Shown piece by piece: positions 6,088-11,721 of a stretch of DNA of 11,721 bases. The notes beneath the pieces were generated by a model that was given only the letters and a program-made list of their open reading frames with translations, was not told the origin of the DNA and searched no databases. The first letter of the stretch is position 1. Every line of letters starts with the position of its first letter. The DNA lies in NCBI GenBank assembly GCA_015265235.1, contig JABZYJ010000057.1:1-11721 (forward strand). Direction: 5' to 3'. The stretch comes from Selenomonas sp. (lineage in GTDB: Bacteria; Bacillota; Negativicutes; Selenomonadales; Selenomonadaceae). Position numbers and translations under genes: made by a program.

Positions 6088-7014
6088 TTATCGATCGTGA
6101 ATATTTAGTTCGAGGACATCAGGGCGCGCATAGTGCCCACATGGGTCAAACTCCATCTTGGCAGCAGCTGCCCTTCCGAGATCGAGGTCGGCGACGATGA
6201 GTTCCTCCCGATCCCATACAGGCTCCGTGAGGAACTCACCGAAGGGATCAACAATACAACTCCCACCGCGGCAGGCGATCTCTGGCAGACGATCAATCTC
6301 CTCCTTACAGTGGAGCTGGTCGCGCGGGTAGTCTTCCCGTTTGAAGAACATATCGGCATTAATGAAGTAACAGCGCCCCTCAAGACCGATGTGCCGCGCT
6401 GTGTTGATCCACGAATCCACGTCATTCGTGTTCGGTGCAATGAAGATGTTTACGCCGCGCTGATAGAGCGCCGCACGGGCGAGCGGCATATAGTTTTCCC
6501 AGCAGATAAGACTGCCGAGTGGCCCCCACGGGCTCTCCACCGTTGGGAAATATCCACGATTCGCGTCGCCCCAAACAAACCGCTCCGCACCGGTCGGCTT
6601 GAGTTTACGGTGCACAGAGGCAAGCACCCCATCGGGCGTAAACATGATATTCGTGTTGTAAAGTGTCCCCGTCGTATCATCGCGCTCGGACACACCGATG
6701 CTGAGGTAGATATGGTACTTCTTTGCCGCTGCGCCAAGCGCCTCCGTCTCGGGGCCTGGGCAGACAACAGAGTTATCGTAATATAGCTTCCAGTCCTTGC
6801 GCCCTTCCTCATCACGACTGCCGACTTTGAAGCCAAATGTCATACCGAACGGATAGCCCGGGAGGAAAAGCTCCGGAAAGACGACAAGTTCAGCCCCCTG
6901 CTTGGCAGCTTTGTCAATCCACTCCAGTGCTTTGTTTAGCGATGCCGTTTTGTCGAACATCACTGGGGATGCTTGGACAAGGGCAAGTCGACATTTTTCT
7001 TTCAGATCCTGCAT
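6088..7014 (-). CDS. Nitrilase family carbon-nitrogen hydrolase
   Basis: A 308-residue enzyme of the nitrilase branch of the carbon-nitrogen hydrolase superfamily, which hydrolyses organic nitriles to carboxylic acid and ammonia. The catalytic triad is complete: E48 in VVFPELFLPGYPF, K137 in HRKLKPTGAERFVWGD and C171 in GSLICWENYMPLARAALY. The CWENYMPL context and the following IFIAPNTND...W..TARHIGLEGRC region are characteristic of true nitrilases (branch with plant NIT4 and bacterial aliphatic/arylaceto-nitrilases) rather than amidases or ureidopropionases. Length is at the short end for nitrilases (often 310-370). It has no signal peptide. AAAGGAG lies eight bases before the ATG. It begins 14 bases after the symporter gene on the same strand, so the two form an operon, and the substrate is probably imported by that symporter. 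The substrate is unknown; NIT4-type members act on beta-cyanoalanine, which would suit an amino-acid transporter, but this is inference. Confidence 0.9.
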   Translation of the reverse strand: MQDLKEKCRLALVQASPVMFDKTASLNKALEWIDKAAKQGAELVVFPELFLPGYPFGMTFGFKVGSRDEEGRKDWKLYYDNSVVCPGPETEALGAAAKKYHIYLSIGVSERDDTTGTLYNTNIMFTPDGVLASVHRKLKPTGAERFVWGDANRGYFPTVESPWGPLGSLICWENYMPLARAALYQRGVNIFIAPNTNDVDSWINTARHIGLEGRCYFINADMFFKREDYPRDQLHCKEEIDRLPEIACRGGSCIVDPFGEFLTEPVWDREELIVADLDLGRAAAAKMEFDPCGHYARPDVLELNIHDR

Positions 7015-7028
7015 GAAAATATCTCCTT

Positions 7029-8420
7029 TCAGCGATTGCGGCTGCGATAGCGTTCAACAATATCCTCGTCGTAGTCCCAGAGAGGCGCATCACAGATTTT
7101 CTTCTGCTCCTGATAGTCCTTCAGAGCAAAGGCAACGTATTTTGACAGACGGAAGAGGGCGATAACGTTAAAGAGTACCATGAGTGCGCCAAAAAGATCA
7201 GCAAACTCCCACATGGAGATAACGGGGACGATCGATCCAAAAAGAATCAGGCAGAGCGCAAAGATGCGGTAAATTGTGACCGCATGTTTCTTGTCCGGAA
7301 AGAGATATCGTGTGTTGACCTCACCGTAGTACATATTGGCAAGTAGTGTTGTATAACCGAACAGAAACATAGCGGCGGCAACCAGCCAGTAGCCGAGATC
7401 CCCAAACGAAGAGGAAAATGCAGCCTGCGTCAGCTGGATCCCCGTAAGACTGCCATTCAGTGCGCCGGAGAGAAGAATGCAGAATGCAGTACAGCTACAG
7501 ACAATAATCGTCGTCACAAAAACTCCAAGCATGCCCGAAAGTCCCTGATTGACCGGATGCTTGACGTTTGCGGCAGCGTGCATGGACGGTGTTGTGCCGG
7601 CACCAGCATCGTTGCTGAACAGCCCACGTGCTACACCATAACGGAATGCTTCCTGCACACTGTAGCCGAGCACGCCGCCTGCCGCCTGTTGAACGCCGAA
7701 GGCAGAATCAATGATGAGCCTAAACATATCGGCAATCCACTCAGCGTGTGTCACAAGAACAATCAGAGCAAGAATGATGTATGCGAATGCCATAAAGGGA
7801 ACAATATAGGAAGCGACCGTCGACAGGCGCTTGATTCCGCCAAAAATGACAAGTCCGACGAGAGCGACTAGGATCACACCGATGGCAAGCGGCGGAAGCT
7901 CCGCCTGTCCGCTGAACGATCCAGCGATAGAGTTACTCTGCACCATGCAGTAGACAACGCCGTTGCCGAGGATAACAGAGATCGAGAAGAGAATCGGCAA
8001 CACCTTCGCGTTCAGTCCGCGCCGCATATAGTAAGCGGGACCTCCGCGAAAGGTCGTCCCATCCTCATTCTTTACGCGGAATATCTGAGCAAGAACCGCC
8101 TCGCCAAACATGATGGGCATTCCGAGAATCGCGGTGACCCACATCCAAAAGATCGCACCCGGCCCGCCGGAGGCGAGTGCTGTCGCGACACCGACGAGGC
8201 TGCCCGCGCCTACCTCACTGCCAATCGCGGAGCAGAGTGCACCGAAAGCACTGACCCCCGTAGCGTTGCGACTCGCTTTCCATAGATTTGGTATCAGCTG
8301 GGTAAAATAGCGCACCTGTGGGAAACCGAGACGGATCGTGTAGAAAATGCCACAGGACAGCAAAATACCTGCGATCAGCCAGCCCCAAAAAACACCGTTA
8401 ATGGCCTTGATGACTTCCAC
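7029..8420 (-). CDS. Sodium:alanine/glycine symporter (AGCS family)
   Basis: A 463-residue integral membrane transporter of the AGCS family, which takes up alanine, glycine or related small amino acids with Na+ (or H+). About ten to eleven hydrophobic segments are visible, from GWLIAGILLSCGIFYTI (13-29) to FGALMVLFNVIALF (410-423). Family signatures are clear: SAIGSEVGAGSLVGVATAL (64-82), GGPAYYMRRGL (126-136) and the hallmark GVARGLFSNDAGAGTTPS (262-279). The tail after 425 is hydrophilic and cytoplasmic. The start is GTG at 8420, behind GGAGGAG seven bases upstream. It is the first gene of an operon with the nitrilase and is divergent from a LysR-type regulator, the usual arrangement for a substrate-induced catabolic operon. 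The actual substrate may be an amino-acid analogue rather than alanine. Confidence 0.94.
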   Translation of the reverse strand: MEVIKAINGVFWGWLIAGILLSCGIFYTIRLGFPQVRYFTQLIPNLWKASRNATGVSAFGALCSAIGSEVGAGSLVGVATALASGGPGAIFWMWVTAILGMPIMFGEAVLAQIFRVKNEDGTTFRGGPAYYMRRGLNAKVLPILFSISVILGNGVVYCMVQSNSIAGSFSGQAELPPLAIGVILVALVGLVIFGGIKRLSTVASYIVPFMAFAYIILALIVLVTHAEWIADMFRLIIDSAFGVQQAAGGVLGYSVQEAFRYGVARGLFSNDAGAGTTPSMHAAANVKHPVNQGLSGMLGVFVTTIIVCSCTAFCILLSGALNGSLTGIQLTQAAFSSSFGDLGYWLVAAAMFLFGYTTLLANMYYGEVNTRYLFPDKKHAVTIYRIFALCLILFGSIVPVISMWEFADLFGALMVLFNVIALFRLSKYVAFALKDYQEQKKICDAPLWDYDEDIVERYRSRNR

Positions 8421-8574
8421 GATGAAACTCCTCCCTTCAGAAGAACAATGCGGATATTGTCATACGACAAAGAACTCTATCGGTTCTCTAAAAATTATGG
8501 TATCATAGATGATGAATGCAGTAAAATTGAAATATATAAAAATATTCATCAAGAAATTCGATTAGGGGGCATCT
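8421..8574. promoter_or_regulatory. Divergent control region between the symporter operon and lysR-type gene
   Basis: A 154-base AT-rich spacer between two divergently read genes, clearly lower in GC than its flanks. It contains the dyad ATCATAGATGAT (8503-8514) and the inverted repeat GATGAAT/ATTCATC (8511-8517 and 8544-8550). A possible minus-strand promoter is TTTACT (8522-8527 region) with TACCAT 17 bases on (8499-8504 region). LysR-type regulators usually bind such spacers and control both directions. Exact boxes are uncertain. Confidence 0.5.
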
Positions 8575-9456
8575 ATGGAGCTGCGCAATATCAAAACATT
8601 CATTCATGCGGCGGAAACAGAAAGCTTTACCGCGGCAGCTCTGCGGGAAGGGTATGCGCAGTCTACTGTAACCCAGCAAATACAGACATTGGAGCGGGAG
8701 TTGAATGCACAGTTGTTCATTCGTTCCGGGCGGCGTGTCAGCCTGTCGAGCGCGGGGCGAGAGCTCCTCCGTTTCGCGCGCCGCATGACGGCACTAGAGC
8801 AGGAGACCCTCGCGAAATTCCACGGCACAGCGGAACCGGCAGGAAGTTTTTTCATTGGCATCATCGAGACACTGGCAACGTCACGCTATATGACACAAAT
8901 CGCAGCATTCATGCGGAATTATCCTAAAGTACAACTGCATGTGTGCGTGGACACAGCACCACGTTTGCGACGGGCACTGGTTCAGGGAAACGTAGATCTT
9001 GTCATTCTACTGGATCGCATGAATGAAAATGCCCAGCTGCGTATCTTGCACCGATGCCGTTCAGAGGTACAGTTCATTGCTGCATCGAACTCCGCCTATG
9101 TCGGACATCCGATCCGACTGGAGGAACTGGTGAATGCCCCTTGGATTCTGACGGAGCGCGGGACGAACTATCGAAAAAAGCTCGAGGATGACCTGGCAGA
9201 GCGCCAGCTTACATTGAACGAACGCATGGAGATCGGTACGAGTAAGACCATCATCGACTTCGTGGAGGCGGGACTAGGTGTCTCCCTGTTGCCTGCCATC
9301 ACGGTCGCCGATGCCGTACACTGTGGACGTCTCGCCGTCCTCAACGTGACCAACTATCAAATCCGAATGGATCTGCAGATCCTGGCCGCTGATGAACGCT
9401 GGCTGCCGCCACCGCTTGCCCTTCTTGCTGCAGATGTCGCAGCGGGATGGTCGTGA
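8575..9456 (+). CDS. LysR-type transcriptional regulator
   Basis: A 293-residue regulator with the standard LysR layout: an N-terminal winged helix-turn-helix (residues 1-60, MELRNIKTFIHAAETESFTAA... with AQSTVTQQIQTLERELNAQLF as recognition region), a linker helix, and a two-lobed effector-binding domain (about 90-290) containing EIGTSKTIIDFVEAGLGVSLLPA, the conserved late motif of the family. The start ATG at 8575 follows AGGGGG. It is read away from the symporter-nitrilase operon, so it most likely senses the imported substrate or its product and controls that operon and itself. The effector cannot be told from the sequence. There is no clear terminator after it; the macrodomain gene starts 75 bases downstream in the same direction and could be partly co-transcribed. 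Confidence 0.94.
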   Translation: MELRNIKTFIHAAETESFTAAALREGYAQSTVTQQIQTLERELNAQLFIRSGRRVSLSSAGRELLRFARRMTALEQETLAKFHGTAEPAGSFFIGIIETLATSRYMTQIAAFMRNYPKVQLHVCVDTAPRLRRALVQGNVDLVILLDRMNENAQLRILHRCRSEVQFIAASNSAYVGHPIRLEELVNAPWILTERGTNYRKKLEDDLAERQLTLNERMEIGTSKTIIDFVEAGLGVSLLPAITVADAVHCGRLAVLNVTNYQIRMDLQILAADERWLPPPLALLAADVAAGWS

Positions 9457-9531
9457 AGGCGTGCACATCAGAATAAAAAACGTAGATCGCAAAGAGATAA
9501 TTGTCAAAATCATGTAAGGAGGTTCGATATC

Positions 9532-10572
9532 ATGCCATTTGCGATTGTACGCAACGACATCACAAAGATGCAGGTGGACGCCATTGTCAATTCTGCCAAT
9601 CCCCGCGCCATTGTCGGCGGCGGTGTGGATCGCGCCATCCATCAGGCGGCGGGAGCAGAACTCCTAGCCGCGCGCAAGATGATCGGCGATATCGCTACGG
9701 GCACGGCTGCCGTTACGCCGGCATACCGCCTCCATGCCCGCTATGTCATCCATACGGTAGGGCCAGTCTGGCAGGACGGCAGTCATGGGGAACGCGAACT
9801 TCTCAGCCGTGCGTATCAAAATTCCCTACGGCTGGCAGCAGAACGCGACTGCTCCTCCATTGCCTTCCCTCTCCTATCCGCGGGCGTGTTCGGCTGTCCT
9901 TCGGAGATCGCGATTGCTGCGGCGGTGCAGGCCATTCGTGATTTCCTACAGGAACATGATATGGACGTCTATCTGGTGGTGTTCGACCGAAAGAGTTTTA
10001 AGATCTCAGACACGCTCTTTGACGACGTGCAGAGCTATCTCGACGAGAGATACGTCGCGGAGCTGCTGGAGGAGGAATATCGCGGTGATGATCGCGACCG
10101 CCGGATCGCGGCCTGTCACGAGGCGGCATATCTGGACGCCGCGGAGGCCTGCGTGAGCGAGGCTGCGCCGATGTTCGCAGCGAAGGATGCTGATGTGGGC
10201 GCCCGCTCCTTGGAGAATTTACTGGACGACATCGACGATACATTTTCTGAGACGCTGCTTCGGCTCATTGACCTCAAGGGAAAGAGTGATCCGGAGATAT
10301 ACAAACGGGCGAATGTGGACCGCAAGCATTTCTCGAAGATCCGCAACAATCCCGCCTACCAGCCCAGCAAGAATACCGCCCTGACCTTCGCTGTGGCGTT
10401 GGAACTCGATCTCGATGAGAGGCGTGATTTTATCGGACGCGCGGGGTATGCGCTCTCCCGCAGCTCCAAGATGGACGTCATTGTGGAGTATTTTATTGAG
10501 CGAAAGGAGTACGATATCTTCACCATCAACGAGACACTCTTTGCGTTCCAGCAGCCCTTGCTTGGCTGCTGA
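9532..10572 (+). CDS. Macrodomain protein with uncharacterised C-terminal HTH-like domain
   Basis: A 346-residue cytoplasmic protein in three parts. Residues 1-172 are a macrodomain, which binds ADP-ribose or its derivatives and in MacroD-type members removes ADP-ribose from proteins or nucleic acids. Conserved points are NDIT (8-11), VDAIVNSANP (15-24), GGGVDRAIHQAAG (29-41), YVIHTVGPVW (71-80) and FPLLSAGVFGCP (112-123). The asparagine and aspartate associated with hydrolysis (N20/N23 and D33) are kept. Residues 173-235 are an acidic helical linker. Residues 236-346 are the domain shared with the protein at 1567-2169 (TFSETLLRLID, YKRANVDRKHFSKIR, INETLFAFQQPL), probably helix-turn-helix-like. 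AAGGAGG precedes the ATG by nine bases. A vWA gene follows in the same direction. The fusion suggests a stress or defence regulator that reads ADP-ribosylation, but no activity of the C-terminal domain is known to me. Confidence 0.9.
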   Translation: MPFAIVRNDITKMQVDAIVNSANPRAIVGGGVDRAIHQAAGAELLAARKMIGDIATGTAAVTPAYRLHARYVIHTVGPVWQDGSHGERELLSRAYQNSLRLAAERDCSSIAFPLLSAGVFGCPSEIAIAAAVQAIRDFLQEHDMDVYLVVFDRKSFKISDTLFDDVQSYLDERYVAELLEEEYRGDDRDRRIAACHEAAYLDAAEACVSEAAPMFAAKDADVGARSLENLLDDIDDTFSETLLRLIDLKGKSDPEIYKRANVDRKHFSKIRNNPAYQPSKNTALTFAVALELDLDERRDFIGRAGYALSRSSKMDVIVEYFIERKEYDIFTINETLFAFQQPLLGC

Positions 10573-10608
10573 GGGATGCACGCGGATAAATACTACGATT
10601 CTTTCGAT

Positions 10609-10644
10609 GTCGCCTGACAGGCGACCTTGCGCCTTCGCATTTTT
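10609..10644 (+). terminator. Tandem small hairpins, weak terminator candidate
   Basis: A 7-bp stem GTCGCCT/AGGCGAC with a three-base loop (10609-10625), then a 4-bp stem TGCG/CGCA (10628-10639) followed by TTTTT. It lies 37 bases after the macrodomain stop and directly before the vWA promoter element, so it may separate the two genes incompletely. Confidence 0.35.
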
Positions 10645-10652
10645 GCTAGAAT
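10644..10652 (+). promoter_or_regulatory. Extended -10 promoter element of the vWA gene
   Basis: TGCTAGAAT: the -10 hexamer TAGAAT (10647-10652, five of six consensus bases) with the TG extension. The -35 region is poor. The vWA start is 30 bases downstream with AAGGAGG between, so this gene can be transcribed without the macrodomain gene. Confidence 0.5.
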
Positions 10653-10682
10653 GTAGTCAGATAAAAGAAGGAGGCGCTTATC

Positions 10683-11345
10683 ATGAAGAAGGGTTTAACG
10701 GAGATCGTGTTCATTCTGGATCGGAGCGGTTCGATGGATGGCTTGGAGGCAGACACCATCGGAGGGTTCAACGGGCTCATCAAAAAACAGCGCAAGGAGA
10801 GCGGTGAGGCTCTTGTCTCCACCGTACTGTTCGACGATGTGTGCGAGGTGCTCCATGACCGCGTGCCGATGGAACAGGTGGAGGAAATGACCGCGGACAC
10901 CTACTTTGTCCGGGGGTGTACGGCGCTCCTCGATGCCGTGGGCGGTGCGATCCACCACATCGGCAACATTCACAAATACGCCCGCGACGAGGACCGGCCG
11001 GAGAAGACGCTCTTTATCATCACCACGGACGGCATGGAGAATGCCAGCCACCGTTATACCTATGACAGGGTGAAGAAGATGGTCGAGCGGCAAAAGGCAA
11101 AATGCGGCTGGGAGTTCCTCTTCCTCGGGGCGAACATAGACGCTATCGAGGCGGCGGGCGATATCGGCATCTGCGCAGATCGTGCGGTCACCTACCAAAG
11201 TGACCAGCAGGGGACAGCACTCAACTACGAGGTCTTGCAGGAAGCCATACACCACGTGCGGACCTGTGCCGCGCCGCTGACGGGCACGTGGAAAGACCGC
11301 ATTGATGCGGATATGCGCCACAGAGAAAAACGCTGGGGGCTTTAA
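10683..11345 (+). CDS. von Willebrand factor A domain protein (TerY-like)
   Basis: A 220-residue single-domain vWA protein with no signal peptide or membrane segment, so it is intracellular. The metal-ion-dependent adhesion site is complete: DRSGSM (D13, S15, S17), T80 in GCTALLDAVGGAI and D116 in IITTDGMEN. This supports Mg2+-dependent binding to a partner protein. Intracellular vWA proteins of this size resemble TerY, found in tellurite-resistance-type and other stress gene clusters with phosphatases, kinases or other regulators; no ter gene is visible here. The late part (141-170, CGWEFLFLGANIDAIEAAGDIGI) is conserved in this group as I recall it. The ATG at 10683 follows AAGGAGG at eight bases. 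The neighbour upstream is the macrodomain protein, so the two may act together, though the vWA gene seems to have its own promoter. Confidence 0.9.
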   Translation: MKKGLTEIVFILDRSGSMDGLEADTIGGFNGLIKKQRKESGEALVSTVLFDDVCEVLHDRVPMEQVEEMTADTYFVRGCTALLDAVGGAIHHIGNIHKYARDEDRPEKTLFIITTDGMENASHRYTYDRVKKMVERQKAKCGWEFLFLGANIDAIEAAGDIGICADRAVTYQSDQQGTALNYEVLQEAIHHVRTCAAPLTGTWKDRIDADMRHREKRWGL

Positions 11346-11367
11346 GTGAAATGCCTTCGGGCAGAAA

Positions 11368-11417
11368 AAAAACGGGGCGTTGTACGAAGTTCCGGCTTCG
11401 TACAACGCCCCGTTTTT
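11368..11417 (+). terminator. Strong 22-bp terminator after the vWA gene
   Basis: A perfect 22-bp stem (11368-11389 with 11396-11417) and a six-base loop, with AAAAA and TTTTT at its two ends and a GC-rich core. It begins 22 bases after the vWA stop. The A/T ends make it able to work in both directions. It marks the boundary to AT-rich sequence. Confidence 0.92.
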
Positions 11418-11523
11418 CATGTGTATGTAATGCTTTTACAGATGATTTCTATGCTTGTCCCTCGGTGGAAAAATTTTGCTGAATGGCTTCGTGGAAACCT
11501 CTGTATTCCTGATCAAGAGCATG
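11418..11523. other. AT-rich non-coding stretch
   Basis: Between the terminator and the next promoter lie about 106 bases of moderately AT-rich DNA with no convincing ribosome binding site, reading frame or repeat. An open frame crosses it in phase with the vWA region, but it starts inside the end of the vWA operon and spans the terminator, so I do not regard it as a gene. Confidence 0.4.
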
Positions 11524-11552
11524 TTGATTCTCTAATTTGGCTTTTATACAAT
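11524..11552 (+). promoter_or_regulatory. Promoter for the right-edge gene
   Basis: TTGATT (11524-11529) and TACAAT (11547-11552) separated by exactly 17 bases, four and five matches to the sigma-70 consensus. The right-edge start codon is about 60 bases downstream. Confidence 0.65.
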
Positions 11553-11612
11553 ATTGTCGGTTACATTTTATCAGCCATTACCTAGAAAATGTCAAATTCA
11601 GGAGGTGCTTGT

Positions 11613-11721
11613 ATGGACCAAATAAAAAAATTCATTATGGACAACCATATTCAAATGGTAAAAGATAAGGATCCTTTACTCAAGGATGGATTTTCTCCCT
11701 ATAAGTGGCCAGCTCCTGTCA
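11613..11721 (+). CDS. Unrecognised gene, 5' end only (partial)
   Basis: The first 36 codons of an open frame that runs off the window. The start ATG follows AGGAGG (11600-11605) at seven bases, and a good promoter lies upstream, so the gene is likely real. The visible product begins MDQIKKFIMDNHIQMVKDKD and continues with PLLKDGFSPYKWPAPV; it is hydrophilic, without signal peptide or membrane segment. Its codons (AAA, ATT, TTA, GAT) are far richer in A and T than those of every other gene in the window, which suggests recent acquisition or a separate island beginning after the 22-bp terminator. I do not recognise the family from this fragment and propose no function. Confidence 0.7.
   Translation, partial: MDQIKKFIMDNHIQMVKDKDPLLKDGFSPYKWPAPV

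Noticed and set aside
6133..6786. Plus-strand open frame of 217 codons opposite the nitrilase
   Set aside because: Antisense to a nitrilase with an intact catalytic triad; no independent motif.
9501..9941. Plus-strand open frame overlapping the macrodomain start in another phase
   Set aside because: Out of frame with a clear macrodomain and rich in R, S, H and C; a shadow.

Overview
The window reads as chromosomal DNA of a GC-rich, low-spore-type Firmicute. The best guess is a Selenomonas-like member of the Negativicutes. That guess rests on the anaerobic C4/amino-acid gene content, the strong AGGAGG-type ribosome binding sites and recalled protein flavour, not on any database search. Most genes lie on the minus strand.

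Layout. The left edge carries the 3' end of sucD (succinyl-CoA synthetase alpha, + strand), closed by a strong terminator. Next, on the minus strand, is a type II toxin-antitoxin pair (RelB/DinJ-like antitoxin at 664-978, ParE/RelE-like toxin at 363-680), with a promoter and an operator-like palindrome. Positions 1066-1398 hold two very small minus-strand ORFs with good ribosome binding sites: a 54-residue two-helix membrane peptide and a 39-50-residue four-cysteine peptide. A 200-residue protein follows (1567-2169); its C-terminal half is a paralogue of a domain found again at 10237-10572. Then come an uncharacterised 272-residue protein (2287-3105), an M20 peptidase of the PepT type (3219-4343) and aspartase aspA (4476-5864).

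The centre is an apparent catabolic module: a nitrilase (6088-7014) and a sodium:amino-acid symporter of the AGCS family (7029-8420) in one minus-strand operon, with a LysR-type regulator (8575-9456) divergent from it. Nitrilase, symporter, aspartase and peptidase together suggest import and breakdown of amino-acid-like substrates to ammonia and fumarate. The link between the nitrilase and aspartase is inference only.

The right part (+ strand) has a macrodomain protein with the uncharacterised C-terminal domain (9532-10572), followed by a von Willebrand factor A protein with an intact metal site (10683-11345), closed by a 22-bp hairpin. After it the DNA becomes AT-rich, and an unrecognised gene starts at 11613 and runs off the window.

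The most interesting unexplained material is the duplicated C-terminal domain (alone with a basic N-terminus, and fused to a macrodomain beside a vWA protein), the tiny two-peptide locus, and the nitrilase-transporter-LysR module next to aspA. No CRISPR array, tRNA, rRNA or insertion sequence was recognised.
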